A DNA stretch of 64,000 bases from Herbaspirillum sp. WKF16 (GTDB taxonomy: Bacteria; Pseudomonadota; Gammaproteobacteria; Burkholderiales; Burkholderiaceae_D): the NCBI RefSeq assembly GCF_028993615.1, contig NZ_CP118632.1:4898001-4962000 (forward strand), read 5' to 3'. The number at the start of each line of letters is the position of its first letter. The stretch's first letter is position 1. Below are positions 44,508-56,371 of the stretch, piece after piece. A program made the translations under genes and the position numbers. The notes below the pieces were generated by a model. It did no database searches and was not told the origin of the DNA. It worked only from the letters and a program-made list of their open reading frames with translations.

Positions 44508-46280
44508 TCACAGCGCCGAGACCTCCACCCGGCAGCCCTCTGCTTCGCCCTCACCGGCCGCCACGAAAGCCCAGCGCACGCCGTGGAAGCGCGCCAGCGT
44601 TTCGCGGTGGGCGATGCTGATCACCGTCACGCCCGGCAGCTCGCGCGGCAGCGCGGTGTACAGCGCTTCTTCGGCGTCGCCGTCCATGGCGCTGCTGGCC
44701 TCGTCCAGGAACAGCCATTGCGGGCGGTTCAGGAACACCCGTACGAAGGCCAACCGCTGCTGCTCGCCGGGCGACAGCGCCTGGCTCCAGTTGGCGGCCT
44801 GGTCCAGCCGTCCCGCCAGGTGCGGCAGGCGGCACAGGCCGAGGTAGCGCACGATGACCGCATCCTCGAAAGCGCCCTCGGCGGCCGGATAGGACAGCGC
44901 CGCGCGCAGCGTGCCGATGGGCAGGTAGCTGCGCTGCGGCAGGAACATCGCGGCGGCGTCCGTCGGCAGGCCGATGCGGCCGCGGCCGTAGGGCCAGATG
45001 TCGGCCACCGCGCGGATCAGGGTCGATTTGCCGCAGCCCGACGGTCCGCTGATGAGCACGTGCTCGCCCGACTCCACGCGCGCATCCAGGCCGCGCAGCA
45101 GCAAGGGCCCCTCCGGCAGCGACAGCTGCAACCCCTCGATCACCAGCGCGCTGCCGGCGTGGCGCTCGACCTCGATGGTGCGCGCCAGGCCGGCGGCGCG
45201 CTCGATGTCGGCGTTGAAGCCGGCCAGGCGGTTCACGCTGGCCTTCCAGCCTGCCAGGGTGGTGAAGGCGTTGATGAACCAGGACAGCGCGTCCTGCACC
45301 TGGCCGAAGGCGTCGCTGATCTGCATCAGCACGCCCAGCGTGATGGCGCCGGAGAAGTAGCGCGGCGCCGACACCAGCATCGGGAAGATGATCGCGAACT
45401 GGCCGTAGAAATTGACGGCGACATTGAGCTTCTTGGTCAGGCGCATGATGTCCCACCAGTTGTCGCGGATGTCGTCCAGGCGCGCGCCGAGCTGCGCCCG
45501 CTCCTGCGCCTCGCCGCGGTACAGCGCCACCGCCTCCGCGTGTTCGCGCACGCGGATCAGGCCGAAGCGGTAGTTGGCCTCGAAGCGCTCCTGGTTGAAG
45601 GACAGCCCGACCAGCGGCCGGCCGATGCGCCAGACGATGCCCGAGCCCACCAGCGCGTAGGCGATCACGAACCACACCATGTAGCCGGGGATGTTCCAGT
45701 CCCGGCCCAGCGCCGGGAACGACAGCGGGCCGCTCACCGCCCAGAGGATGTGCACGAAGGAAAACAGCGTGACGCTGCTGGAGATGAAGCCCAGCACCAG
45801 CGTGAGCGTGTCGGAAGTGAGCGCGTGCAGGTCCTCGGCGATGCGCTGGTCGGGGTTGTCTGAGAGCCGGCCCTGCTGGCCCTGCTCGATGCGGTAGTAG
45901 GCGCGGTGCGCCAGCCAGCGCTGCATGTAGCGCTCGCTCATCCAGTAGCGCCAGCGGATCTGCAACGCCTGCTTCAGGTACACGCTGTAGATGGCCACCG
46001 CGACGAACACGAAGGCCAGCCCGGAGAACTGCAGCAGCAGCGACTTGAACTGCGGGTAGTCGCGCGACTGCAGCACGTTGTACATGTCGCGGTTCCAGGA
46101 GTTGAGCCGCACGTTGATGTAGACCATGCCCAGGTTGAGCGCGAGGATGGCGCCCAGCAAGGCGAACGCCCGCCACTTCTGGTCGGAGGTCCAGAACGGC
46201 TTGATCAGGCGCCAGACGTCGGCGCGGCTGGCGCGGGCGGCTGGCGGGGCGGAGGCTGACGAAGTGCTGACGGCGGTCAT
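44508..46280 (-). CDS. ABC transporter with fused membrane and ATPase domains, YddA/SbmA-BacA-like
   Basis: A 590-residue protein with an N-terminal SbmA/BacA-type membrane domain (about 10-345; WRLIKPFWTSDQKWRAFALLG, LNSWNRDMYNVLQSRDY, WRYWMSERYMQRWLAHRAYYR) and a C-terminal ATPase (Walker [14 protein letters not shown], signature-like LSPGEQQRLAFVR, Walker B LFLDEASSAMD). Relatives take up vitamin B12, bleomycin or antimicrobial peptides. The start could be 46298 or 46280; neither has a strong ribosome site. A PmrA-like direct repeat lies 47-63 bp upstream. Confidence 0.85.
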   Translation of the reverse strand: MTAVSTSSASAPPAARASRADVWRLIKPFWTSDQKWRAFALLGAILALNLGMVYINVRLNSWNRDMYNVLQSRDYPQFKSLLLQFSGLAFVFVAVAIYSVYLKQALQIRWRYWMSERYMQRWLAHRAYYRIEQGQQGRLSDNPDQRIAEDLHALTSDTLTLVLGFISSSVTLFSFVHILWAVSGPLSFPALGRDWNIPGYMVWFVIAYALVGSGIVWRIGRPLVGLSFNQERFEANYRFGLIRVREHAEAVALYRGEAQERAQLGARLDDIRDNWWDIMRLTKKLNVAVNFYGQFAIIFPMLVSAPRYFSGAITLGVLMQISDAFGQVQDALSWFINAFTTLAGWKASVNRLAGFNADIERAAGLARTIEVERHAGSALVIEGLQLSLPEGPLLLRGLDARVESGEHVLISGPSGCGKSTLIRAVADIWPYGRGRIGLPTDAAAMFLPQRSYLPIGTLRAALSYPAAEGAFEDAVIVRYLGLCRLPHLAGRLDQAANWSQALSPGEQQRLAFVRVFLNRPQWLFLDEASSAMDGDAEEALYTALPRELPGVTVISIAHRETLARFHGVRWAFVAAGEGEAEGCRVEVSAL

Positions 46281-46326
46281 GGCGAAATCCCGGGGCATTG
46301 ATTGCCGTCCAGCTTGCCGATCCAGA

Positions 46327-46343
46327 CTTAAGCCAGACTTAAC
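46327..46343. promoter_or_regulatory. CTTAAG-N5-CTTAAC direct repeat, PmrA/QseB-box-like
   Basis: CTTAAG (46327-46332) and CTTAAC (46338-46343) lie 11 bp apart, within an 11-bp tandem repeat whose unit is CCAGACTTAA. OmpR-family response regulators of the PmrA/QseB group bind direct repeats of this type. It is 47-63 bp upstream of the YddA-like transporter start (46280) and over 300 bp from the chemoreceptor. That a PmrA-type regulator binds is inferred; the second half-site has C for the usual K. Confidence 0.45.
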
Positions 46344-46657
46344 CGCCGCCGGCCATGTCCGGCCCGTCTCCTGCCGCCCCTTTCTCGCCGCGCGGGATGC
46401 GAGCGCCTGTACCGTGCCGACCTATCGCTTCCATCGAAACAATCAATCGCCGCCGCCCCTTGGGATCGGGAACTTCGGCGCGCATGTGGGCATGTGTCGA
46501 GCTCATCCGCTACGCCCAAAGGCGAGCTTCCTAATACTTCCGTATAGTTGGCGGCCTTGGCGGGCGGGACAATAATCCACGCGAACCCGCAGCATCGGCA
46601 ACCGGCCGTACAAGACCATTCGCAGGGCATCCATTTCAAGAGAGGGAGTACAAGAAC
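46344..46657. other. intergenic region between the YddA-like gene and the chemoreceptor
   Basis: About 310 bp, holding the chemoreceptor promoter region. TATAGT near 46544 is a possible -10, but I find no well-matched -35 or flagellar sigma-28 element. GAGAGGGAG before the ATG at 46658 is the ribosome site. No gene or other structure is evident. Confidence 0.4.
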
Positions 46658-48370
46658 ATGAACGCCGTAACCCAACAGCGCGCCTCGTTAAGCGTCGCGG
46701 CAAGGCTGGCACTGAGTTTCGCACTGGTGCTGGCGATGATGCTGGTGCTGACCATCGTCAGCATCTCCAAGGTCAATTCCATCGAAGGCAGCCTGACCAC
46801 GGTGAGCGAGGACAACAACGTCAAGCAGCGCTACGCCATCAACTTCCGCGGCAGCGTGCACGACCGCGCCATCGCCCTGCGCGACCTGACCCTGGTGAAC
46901 GACGCCGAGGTGAAGGACGTGGTGGCCCAGCTCAACAAGCTCGACGCCGACTACCAGCAATCGGCCAAGCCGCTCGACGCGATCTTCGCCGGCGAGCGCG
47001 GCCGCCAGGTACGTCCGGAAGAGCGCGCCGACCTGGAGAAGATCAAGGCCATCGAAGCCCGCGCCATGCCGCTGGCGGCCACCATCATCGCCTCGCGCAA
47101 CGCCGGCGACATCGAAGGCGCGCGCCAGATGATGCTGACCCAGGTCAAGCCGGCCTTCACCGAGTGGCTGGCGGCGATCAACAAGTTCATCGACCTGCAG
47201 GAGAGCATGAGCCAGGCCGAATCGTCCAAGGCGCGCGCCGTCGCGCACGGCTTCCAGGCCTTCATGCTGGTGCTGCTGGCGGCCTCCCTGGTGGCCGGCG
47301 CGGTGCTGGCCACGCTGATCACCCGCTCGATCCGCCGCGCGCTGGGCGCCGAGCCTGACGACGTCAAGGAACTGGCGCTGGCGGTCGACCGCGGCGAGCT
47401 GTATCACGAAGTGGCGCTGCGCAAGAACGACGGCGGCGACCGCTTGAGCATCATGGCCGCGCTCTCCGAGATGAGCGGCAACCTGCGCGCCACCGTCACC
47501 GAAGTGCGCGACGCCGCCGCCGGCGTGGCCACCATCAGCGCCCAGATCGCCGCCGGCAACAGCGACCTCTCGGCGCGCACCGAAGACCAGGCCGCCTCGC
47601 TGGAAGAAACCGCCTCGGCCATGGAGCAGCTGACCGCCACCGTGAAGCAGAACGACGCCAACGCCCGCCAGGCCAACCAGCTGGCGCACAACGCCTCCGA
47701 CATCGCCAAGAAGGGCGGCGCCATCGTCAGCGAAGTGGTCGACACCATGGCCGCCATCAACGACTCCGCGCGCAAGATCGTGGACATCATCAGCGTGATC
47801 GACGGCATCGCCTTCCAGACCAATATCCTGGCGCTCAACGCGGCGGTGGAAGCCGCCCGCGCCGGCGAACAGGGCCGCGGCTTCGCCGTGGTCGCCACTG
47901 AAGTGCGCAACCTGGCGCAGCGCAGCTCGGCCGCCGCCAAGGAGGTCAAGCAGTTGATCGACACCTCGGTGGAAAACGTCGAGGCCGGCACCCAGCTGGT
48001 CGAGCAGGCCGGCAGCACCATGGAACAGATCGTCAAGAGCGTGCAGCACGTGACCGACGTGATGGGCGAGATCTCCGCCGCCAGCCACGAGCAGAGCCTG
48101 GGCATCGAGGAAGTGCACAAGGCGATCGCCCTGATGGACCAGGTCACCCAGCACAACGCCGCCCTGGTCGAGCAGGCCAGCGCCGCGGTGGGCACGCTGC
48201 AGGACCAGGCGATCAACCTGAACCACGCGGTCGGCGTGTTCCAGCTGGAGTCGCCCTCGGGCGCGATGGCGCCGTCGGCCTCCAACGTGCTGCCGCTGCG
48301 TCCGGTGGACGTCAACCCGGCGCCGGCCCTGGCCCTGGCCCCGGCCTCCAGGGAGCGCGCATATGGCTGA
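46658..48370 (+). CDS. methyl-accepting chemotaxis protein (4HB-type sensor)
   Basis: A 570-residue inner-membrane chemoreceptor. TM1 is about residues 16-36, a four-helix-bundle periplasmic domain 37-200, TM2 201-222, HAMP about 222-275 and a long signalling domain with the hairpin tip [28 protein letters not shown] (about 388-415). It ends RERAYG with no NWETF-type CheR tether, so adaptation relies on other receptors. The stop overlaps the next gene start by 8 bp. It is preceded by a strong ribosome site. Ligand unknown. Confidence 0.93.
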   Translation: MNAVTQQRASLSVAARLALSFALVLAMMLVLTIVSISKVNSIEGSLTTVSEDNNVKQRYAINFRGSVHDRAIALRDLTLVNDAEVKDVVAQLNKLDADYQQSAKPLDAIFAGERGRQVRPEERADLEKIKAIEARAMPLAATIIASRNAGDIEGARQMMLTQVKPAFTEWLAAINKFIDLQESMSQAESSKARAVAHGFQAFMLVLLAASLVAGAVLATLITRSIRRALGAEPDDVKELALAVDRGELYHEVALRKNDGGDRLSIMAALSEMSGNLRATVTEVRDAAAGVATISAQIAAGNSDLSARTEDQAASLEETASAMEQLTATVKQNDANARQANQLAHNASDIAKKGGAIVSEVVDTMAAINDSARKIVDIISVIDGIAFQTNILALNAAVEAARAGEQGRGFAVVATEVRNLAQRSSAAAKEVKQLIDTSVENVEAGTQLVEQAGSTMEQIVKSVQHVTDVMGEISAASHEQSLGIEEVHKAIALMDQVTQHNAALVEQASAAVGTLQDQAINLNHAVGVFQLESPSGAMAPSASNVLPLRPVDVNPAPALALAPASRERAYG

Positions 48371-50180
48371 TGCGGCCGTGCGCGCGGACGGCGCCGCCGA
48401 GGAAGAACTGCAGCGCCTGGCGGCGCTGCATTCCCTGCACCTGCTCGACACCGGCGCCTCCGAAGACCTGGATAACATCACCCGGCTGTGCGCCGGCCTG
48501 TTCGGCGTCACCGGCGCCTACGTCTCGCTGATCGATGCCGACCGCCAGTGGGTCAAGTCGCAAAGCGGCCCCGACATGTGCGCGCCCTCGCGCGAGCAAT
48601 CGTTCTGCCACTACACGGTGGCGCAGCGCGCGGTGATGGTGGTGGAAGACGCGCTGGCCGACCAGCGTTTCGCCGCCAGCCCGATGGTGGCCGGGCCGCC
48701 GCACATCCGTTTCTATGCCGGCGCCCCGCTGCTCACGCCCGACGGCCACGCCATCGGCGCGCTGTGCGTGACCGCCACCGAGGCGCGCAGCTTCTCGCCG
48801 GCACAGCGCAAGCAGCTGCAGCAGCTGGCCGCGCTGGCGATGTCGCAGATGCTGCTGCGGCGCGCGGTGGGCCGGGTCGACCCGTTGACCGGCATGCCCA
48901 ACAAATACCAGCTGCAGGAAGACCTGGAGTCGCTCTCGCGGGTGCGCGCGGAGGACGATGCGCAGCCGTCCGGCCCGCGCACGCTGGCCTACATCGATAT
49001 GCCGGACGCCAACACCGCCTTCGAGATCGCCAGCGTGCTGGGCATCGGCGTCTACGACGACCTGGTGCGCAACGTCGGCGCACGGCTGCAGCAACTGGCG
49101 CTGGGCCGGGCCGACGTCTACCACGTCACCGACGCGCGCTTCGCGCTGCTGTCGCACGCCGCGCCGGCCGGCGATTTCGCGCAGGAGCTGCGCGCCATGA
49201 CCGCGGCGCTCGAGCAGCCGGTGCACAGCATGACGCTGCCGCTGAACCTGCCCAGCTACGGCGGCATCGTGCGCGTCGAACCGCAGCGCGAAGCCCTGCT
49301 GGATGCGCCGCGCAAGGCGGTGGCGGCGTTGCACGAGGCCTTCACCCACCAACGCCGCTGGGCCGACTACGATGCCGAGGCCGACGTGCGCCACCAGCGC
49401 AGCTTCCGGCTCTTGAACGACATTCCCGACGCCATCCAGTCCGACAGCGGTTTCCGGCTGGCCTACCAGCCCAAGCTGGATCTCAAGACCGACGCCTACC
49501 ACGGCGCCGAGGCGCTGCTGCGCTGGCAGCACCACGAACTGGGCGCGATCTCGCCGGCCGAATTCATTCCCCTGGTGGAGCGCACCGCGCTGATCCGCCC
49601 GGTGTCGGACTGGGTGATCACGGCGGCGTTAAAGCAAATGGCCGCATGGCGCCGCGATGGCATGCACCTGAAGCTGGCGATCAACCTGTCGGCGCCCAAC
49701 TTCGAGGAAGCCGACATCGTCAAACGCCTGGCGCAAGCCTGCCGCGAAGCCGATATCGATCCGGCCATGGTGGAGATCGAATGCACCGAGGGCCTGTGGA
49801 TGCAAAGCCCGGCGGTGCTGAAGATGCTGCACGAGATCCGCGCCCTGGGCATGGGCCTGGCGCTGGACGACTTCGGCACCGGCTACAGCAACTTCGCCTA
49901 CCTGCAGCAGGTGCCGGCCTCGGTGGTGAAGATCGACCAGTCGCTGATCCGCAATCTCGACACCAGCCCGCGCGACCGCCGCATCGTGCAGTCGCTCATC
50001 GCGCTGGCCAAGGAACTGGAATACCGCATCGTGGCCGAAGGCGTGGAAACCGCGCAGACGCTGCAGCTGATCCGCGACTGGGGCGTCGACGAGGCGCAAG
50101 GCTATTACCTGGCGCGCCCGCTGGCGCCGGCCGCCTTCGCCACGCACGTGCGCGGCGCGGCCGCCTCGATGCTGCAATAG
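48363..50180 (+). CDS. GAF-degenerate GGDEF-EAL cyclic-di-GMP phosphodiesterase
   Basis: A 605-residue soluble protein. GAF domain about 25-160, a GGDEF-like domain about 170-330 whose signature is gone (VTDAR, 255-259, where GGDEF should be), and EAL domain about 355-595 with the EAL motif at 383-385 (AEALLRWQ) and the typical [16 protein letters not shown] and KIDQSL residues. It should be a phosphodiesterase and not a cyclase. The start overlaps the chemoreceptor stop (ATGGCTGA-type overlap of 8 bp), so translation is coupled. Confidence 0.9.
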   Translation: MADAAVRADGAAEEELQRLAALHSLHLLDTGASEDLDNITRLCAGLFGVTGAYVSLIDADRQWVKSQSGPDMCAPSREQSFCHYTVAQRAVMVVEDALADQRFAASPMVAGPPHIRFYAGAPLLTPDGHAIGALCVTATEARSFSPAQRKQLQQLAALAMSQMLLRRAVGRVDPLTGMPNKYQLQEDLESLSRVRAEDDAQPSGPRTLAYIDMPDANTAFEIASVLGIGVYDDLVRNVGARLQQLALGRADVYHVTDARFALLSHAAPAGDFAQELRAMTAALEQPVHSMTLPLNLPSYGGIVRVEPQREALLDAPRKAVAALHEAFTHQRRWADYDAEADVRHQRSFRLLNDIPDAIQSDSGFRLAYQPKLDLKTDAYHGAEALLRWQHHELGAISPAEFIPLVERTALIRPVSDWVITAALKQMAAWRRDGMHLKLAINLSAPNFEEADIVKRLAQACREADIDPAMVEIECTEGLWMQSPAVLKMLHEIRALGMGLALDDFGTGYSNFAYLQQVPASVVKIDQSLIRNLDTSPRDRRIVQSLIALAKELEYRIVAEGVETAQTLQLIRDWGVDEAQGYYLARPLAPAAFATHVRGAAASMLQ

Positions 50181-50187
50181 CCGGGGC

Positions 50188-50868
50188 TCAGTCGCGCGGC
50201 GCCTGCAGTTCGGCCATCATCTCGCCAACGAAGCGCCGCATCCGTTCTTCCCGCTCCCTTGCCATGGCCGCGCCGGCGGCGGTCTGGAAGCCGGCCGACA
50301 GCGTGAACAGCTTGGCCGGGAAATGGTCCAGCGCGTAGCGGCGATCATCCAGCGCGCGCGCCCTGGCCTGCGGGTCGGCCGCGTCGTACAGCTGCGAGCC
50401 CATGCGCCCTGCCGTATAGAAGCAGCGCGCCACACCGATGGCGCCGATCGCATCGAGGCGGTCGGCGTCCTGCATGATTTTGGCCTCGACCGACCGCGGC
50501 GCGATGCCGGCTGAAAAACTGTGCGCCTCGACCGCATGCGCCACCGCATCGGCCTCATGCGCCGGCCAGCCCTGCTCCCTCAAGATCTCCAGCGAACGCC
50601 GCGCCGACAGCGCGGACGCCTGGCTGCGCAGCGGCGAATTCTTCTCCACCCGCACGCAGTCGTGCAGCAGCACCGCCGCCAGCAGGATGCGCGGCTCGCC
50701 GCCCTCCTGCTCCAGCAGCCGCAGCGCGTTGCGCCACACCCGCAGCAGGTGCGCGAGGTCGTGCGAACCATCGCCGGCGTCGTCGGCGACATACGGCAGC
50801 AAGGCCTGCGCCAGTTGCTCCAAGGGAGCGAAACCGGCGGCGGCGCGTGAAATATCGGGAACGTTCAT
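50188..50868 (-). CDS. HD-domain phosphohydrolase
   Basis: A 226-residue protein with HD-superfamily metal ligands: His in SHDLAHLLRVWRNA, His-Asp in LLHDCVR and Asp in QDADRLDAIGAIG. Proteins of this kind hydrolyse phosphate esters of nucleotides or similar compounds. The start MNVPDISRA at 50868 is preferred; a longer frame to 51114 adds no family-like sequence. It is convergent with the preceding EAL gene, 7 bp apart. The substrate is unknown. Confidence 0.82.
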   Translation of the reverse strand: MNVPDISRAAAGFAPLEQLAQALLPYVADDAGDGSHDLAHLLRVWRNALRLLEQEGGEPRILLAAVLLHDCVRVEKNSPLRSQASALSARRSLEILREQGWPAHEADAVAHAVEAHSFSAGIAPRSVEAKIMQDADRLDAIGAIGVARCFYTAGRMGSQLYDAADPQARARALDDRRYALDHFPAKLFTLSAGFQTAAGAAMAREREERMRRFVGEMMAELQAPRD

Positions 50869-51352
50869 CAATGGCAACACCCTCGGCGCGCTGGAGTCAA
50901 TGGCCCGGCAGTATGCCTCAAGCCCGCCCCCTCGATTGGATACGATATACCCCGCGGCGTATGACGATCGCCCGCAAACCCCGGCCCGGCGCACCGTTCG
51001 GATTTCCCGACAAGTGTTTTTCGGCAACGCGCCGCGCGCGCCGGCGGCCGATGTGAGATCATTCGGCTTCATCTTCTCACCGGCGAAGCTCCGGGCCGCA
51101 GCGGCCCGCGACACCGGCAGAGCTTTTGCCTCGCCGGCCGGACGACGATAGCGGAAACCTCAACCGCACCCGCGCCGCCGACGCGACACCGGGCCGCCTG
51201 GCGGCCCTTGGTCCGCGCACCGGTCATCCCGCCGGCCTGTTCTTTCCGGCGCGCACGACAGAAACTGACACCCCGACGCGGCCCGGCCGCCGAGCACCCG
51301 CGCCAAGCGCCGGTGCGGCGCCGTCGCCGCCGACTGTTTTTTTGGAGCATGC
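50869..51352. other. 484-bp intergenic region, divergent promoters
   Basis: It lies between the HD protein start and the ABC exporter start and must hold both promoters. Frames reading through it (for example the plus frame to 51352) lack ribosome sites and family-like sequence, so I take none as a gene. I see no repeat, operator or RNA structure I can defend. GGAG at 51344-51347 is the exporter ribosome site. Confidence 0.5.
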
Positions 51353-53212
<1,860 letters not shown>

Positions 53213-53225
53213 AATGAGAAGAGGA

Positions 53226-53257
53226 AAAGGCCCCGTTGAATGACGGGGCTTTTTTTT
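53226..53257 (+). terminator. intrinsic terminator after the ABC exporter
   Basis: Stem GCCCCGT / ACGGGGC with a 6-bp loop, followed by eight T. It lies 17 bp after the exporter stop. Confidence 0.92.
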
Positions 53258-53280
53258 GCTTGCGTGTTTTTTTGGGCGCG

Positions 53281-53396
53281 GTGAACGACGCTGGGTCCCG
53301 GCCTTCGCCGGGACGACAGTGAAGGAGTGGATAACACCTTTTCATGTTCAAGATAGTTACTACTTGTCGTCCCGACGAAGGTCAGGACCCAGCGGC
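53281..53396. repeat. inverted pair of dispersed hairpin repeats
   Basis: One copy at about 53281-53324 (CTGGGTCC, then CGGCC-TTC-GCCGGGACGAC) and an opposite, diverged copy at about 53365-53396 (GTCGTCCCGACGAAGG, GGACCCAGCG). The gap between the exporter terminator and the M24 peptidase stop contains no gene. It matches the families at 1.4, 6.2 and 60.1 kb. Confidence 0.65.
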
Positions 53397-53410
53397 ATCA
53401 ACAACCGCCA

Positions 53411-54124
53411 TCAAGCAAAGAACGCATCCTCCAGCAACATATCCTCAAAAAATGCGCCGAACGGCTCCGACGGATGCCGCAAATGAATCTCCAGGATCCA
53501 GCGCAGCGGCAGCGGCGCCGCATCGAACTCGGCCAGCGAACCGGTGTGGATGGCGGCATGCGGAAAGTCCGACACGCGATGCCCCGGCAAGTCGAAGTTG
53601 AGCACCCAGCCCCGCGCCGATGCCCATTGCCGGCCATGCTCGTAGAGCTGGCGGCCGGTCAGTCCCTCGCTCAACCACAAGCGGCGCAGCGCGTGGAACA
53701 ACGCCTCGGCGTCGGCCGCGCAACGCGCGTACTCGGGCTGTTCGCCGACCACGAAGGCAGCGCCGCCGTCGCCCTCGAAGGCGTCCATGCGCGGCGCGAT
53801 GTCGATGAAGAAGATATCGTTCTCGCCCAGCACGACGCCGGGTTCCGACGCCAGCCGCATCGGCTTGGTGGTGTTGCGCCCGAAGCGCACCCGGGTCGGA
53901 TGCCACGACAGCGCCAGGCCGGCGTCGCGCAGCACGCCCTTGGCCATCTCCACCGCGTCTTCCTCGATCATGCCGGGGCGCACCCCGGCGGCGATCTGCG
54001 CGATCGCGCGGCGGGTGGCCTGGCGCACGGCCAGCATGCCGTCCACCGAGAAGGCGGGGCCGACGCGCTGGGCCTGTTCCAATGGTTGCGCCGATTGCGC
54101 GTCGGTTCGTGCTGCTTGCTGCAT
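53411..54124 (-). CDS. M24-family metallopeptidase-like protein (short)
   Basis: A 237-residue protein with the pita-bread fold of M24 aminopeptidases/creatinases. Candidate ligands are Asp108 (FFIDIA), Asp119 (EGDGGAAF), a His in LPGHRVSDFPH, a Glu in WILEIHLRHP and a Glu in FGAFFEDML; His75 (SWHPTRVR) is the usual active-site His. It lacks an N-terminal creatinase domain. Start 54124 has AGGAG 6 nt upstream. It diverges from the GlxA-type regulator. Substrate unknown; not clearly Xaa-Pro aminopeptidase. Confidence 0.75.
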   Translation of the reverse strand: MQQAARTDAQSAQPLEQAQRVGPAFSVDGMLAVRQATRRAIAQIAAGVRPGMIEEDAVEMAKGVLRDAGLALSWHPTRVRFGRNTTKPMRLASEPGVVLGENDIFFIDIAPRMDAFEGDGGAAFVVGEQPEYARCAADAEALFHALRRLWLSEGLTGRQLYEHGRQWASARGWVLNFDLPGHRVSDFPHAAIHTGSLAEFDAAPLPLRWILEIHLRHPSEPFGAFFEDMLLEDAFFA

Positions 54125-54309
54125 GGCTGGCTCCTGTAGCGTTGATGGATGCGTCCATTATCGGAAGCGCGCCATGCGCCGGCCAGCGATGCATGGGGCC
54201 GATTGCGGACAGGCTGGCGGCAAATCCTGCCAGCCCCGGCACGCACGCGCGGCTGGCGTATGATCGCTGCCATTGCCGCGCATCCCTGAACCTGCCCAAC
54301 CTCCACACC

Positions 54310-55281
54310 ATGCCTACGGTCCATCTGCTGGTTTTTCCCGGCGTGCAATCGCTGGACGTTTCCGGCCCGCTCGACGTGTTCGCCGAGGCCAACCGCTTCC
54401 TGCTGCCGCAGGCGCATTACCGGCTGCGGGTGATCGGCGCCGGCGATGGCGCGCTGGAATGTTCCAACGGCATGCTGCTCACTCCCCACAGCCATTACAG
54501 CCGGACCGACGAAGCCGCCGACCTGCTGCTGGTGGCCGGCGGCCCGGTGCTGGTGAAACAGGCGCCGGACGACGCGCTCGGCGCCTGGCTGCGGCGCCAG
54601 GCGCAGGCGGCGAAGTGCTATGGCTCGATCTGCAACGGCGCCTTCCTGCTGGCGCGCGCCGGCCTGCTCGACGGCAAGCGCGCCACGACCCACTGGGACG
54701 ACGCCGCGGCGCTGCAGCAGCAGTTCCCGCACATCAGGCTGGAGCCCGACCGTATCTGGCTGCGCGACGGCAAGCTGGTGACCTCGGCCGGGGTGACCGC
54801 CGGCATCGACCTGTCGCTGGCGCTGCTGGCCGAAGAAGCCGGCGCCGAGGTGGCGCTCAATGTCGCCAAGCGGCTGGTGGTGTTCATGCAGCGCAGCGGC
54901 GGGCAGTCGCAGTTCAGCCCCTACCTCACGCCGTATGCAGAAGAAGGTTCGCTGGTGGGCCGCGTGCAGCAATACGTGCTGGCGCACCTGGGCGAGAAAT
55001 TGACGGTGGGCCGGCTGGCCGCGCTGGTGGCCGCCAGCCCGCGCAACTTCGCCCGCATGTTTGCGCGCGATGCGCAAATGACCCCGGCCGAGTTCATCGA
55101 GCGGGCCCGGGTCGATGCCGCGCGCGCCATGCTGGAACGCTCCGCCCTGCCGTTGAAAAGCATCGCCATCGACTGCGGCTTTCGCGACGCCGGCCACCTG
55201 CGGCGGGTATTCCAGAAGCGCCTGGGCACCAGCGCCCAGCAATACCGCGACAGCTTCTCGGCCAACCCGCCCGCGGCGTGA
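54310..55281 (+). CDS. GlxA-type regulator (DJ-1/PfpI domain plus AraC helix-turn-helix)
   Basis: A 323-residue regulator. Residues about 1-185 resemble the DJ-1/PfpI fold (MPTVHLLVFPGVQSLDVSGPLDVFAEAN; SICNGAFLLARAGLLDGKRATTHW). Residues about 220-318 form an AraC helix-turn-helix pair (GRLAALVAASPRNFARMFARDAQMTPAEFIERARVDAARAML; SIAIDCGFRDAGHLRRVFQKRLGTSAQQYR). GlxA-like regulators often control catabolic genes for nitrogenous compounds. The start 54310 begins the domain exactly; the long frame to 54082 adds shadow sequence. Divergent from the M24 gene, 41 bp before the LysR gene. Confidence 0.9.
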   Translation: MPTVHLLVFPGVQSLDVSGPLDVFAEANRFLLPQAHYRLRVIGAGDGALECSNGMLLTPHSHYSRTDEAADLLLVAGGPVLVKQAPDDALGAWLRRQAQAAKCYGSICNGAFLLARAGLLDGKRATTHWDDAAALQQQFPHIRLEPDRIWLRDGKLVTSAGVTAGIDLSLALLAEEAGAEVALNVAKRLVVFMQRSGGQSQFSPYLTPYAEEGSLVGRVQQYVLAHLGEKLTVGRLAALVAASPRNFARMFARDAQMTPAEFIERARVDAARAMLERSALPLKSIAIDCGFRDAGHLRRVFQKRLGTSAQQYRDSFSANPPAA

Positions 55282-55322
55282 GCCTGTTAAGCTTGCCGCC
55301 ATCGGCCACCCGCACGCCCACG

Positions 55323-56270
55323 ATGATGCTCAACAACCTCGCCCGCAAACTCGACCTCACCACGCTGCGCCTGTTCGCCGCGGTGCAGGAGGAAGGCACC
55401 CTCACCCGCGCCGCCGCGCGCGAGGCGATCGCGGTGTCGGCCGCCAGCAAGCGCCTGGTGGAACTGGAGGAAGCGATCGGCATGCCGCTGTTCGTGCGCC
55501 ATGCGCGCGGCATGCAGCTCACGGCCGCCGGCGAGACCCTGTTCGCGCATGCGCGGCGCGTGCTGCTGTCGGTGGAGGCGATCGGCCATGAGCTGGCCGA
55601 GCATGCCCAGGGCGTGCGCGGCTACGTGCGCATGGTGGCCAACCTGTCGGCCATCGTCGAGTTCCTGCCGGAAGACCTGATGCTGTTCGCGCAGCTGCAC
55701 GAGCAGGTCAAGCTCGACCTGGAAGAGCGTCCCAGCGCCAGCGTGGTCAAGGGCGTGGCCGATGGCTGGGCCGACCTCGGCATCTGCTCCGGCGAGGCCG
55801 ACACTGGCGGCCTGCACACCGAGCTCTACCGGCGCGACCGCGTGGTGCTGGTGATGGCCGCGACGCATCCGCTGGCCGGCAGGCGACGCATCGCCTTCGA
55901 AGAAACGCTGGACTACGACCACGTCGGCCTGCATGCCGACAGCTCGATCAACCAGCGCACCCACCTGGCCGCGCGCAGCTCCGGCAAGCCCCTGAAGATG
56001 CGCATCCACGTGCCCGGCTTCGACGCCGTGTGCCGGATGGCGCAGGCCGGCATGGGCCTGGGCGTGATCCCGGCCGGCGTGTTCGAGGCGATCGGCCGTC
56101 CGCTGGGACTGGCCGCACTGGAGATCGACGACGCCTGGGCCAGCCGCGAACTGCGCATCGTGGTGCGCCATGCCGACGCGCTCTCGCCGGTCTCGCGCGC
56201 GCTGTTCGACTTCCTGCGCGGGGCCGAGGCGCGCGCCGCGCCGCCACGCAAGACGCGCTCGCGCAGATAG
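55323..56270 (+). CDS. LysR-family regulator of the CoA-transferase / HMG-CoA lyase genes
   Basis: A 315-residue LysR regulator. N-terminal helix-turn-helix (about 8-66; LTTLRLFAAVQEEGTLTRAAAREAIAVSAASKRLVELEEAIGMPLFVRH) and a substrate-binding domain (about 90-300), with a basic tail (RGAEARAAPPRKTRSRR). It starts at ATG 55323 (or 55326), shortly after the GlxA-type regulator stop. The next genes on the same strand (101 bp away) encode a CoA-transferase, HMG-CoA lyase and MFS protein, so it likely controls them; LysR genes usually lie divergent, so this co-directional order is less usual. Confidence 0.9.
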   Translation: MMLNNLARKLDLTTLRLFAAVQEEGTLTRAAAREAIAVSAASKRLVELEEAIGMPLFVRHARGMQLTAAGETLFAHARRVLLSVEAIGHELAEHAQGVRGYVRMVANLSAIVEFLPEDLMLFAQLHEQVKLDLEERPSASVVKGVADGWADLGICSGEADTGGLHTELYRRDRVVLVMAATHPLAGRRRIAFEETLDYDHVGLHADSSINQRTHLAARSSGKPLKMRIHVPGFDAVCRMAQAGMGLGVIPAGVFEAIGRPLGLAALEIDDAWASRELRIVVRHADALSPVSRALFDFLRGAEARAAPPRKTRSRR

Positions 56271-56371
56271 GCCGCAGCGTTCGCCAGCCGCGAACGCTGC
56301 TTGCCGAAATGCGGTTGGACGTTCGCCACCGTCTTTTCCTATCCTGCCGTGACAGGAAGAAGGAGACAAAG

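Noticed and set aside
51126..51352. plus-strand frame leading into the ABC exporter
   Set aside because: It overlaps the exporter start in another frame, has no ribosome site, and is Arg/Pro-rich without family features.
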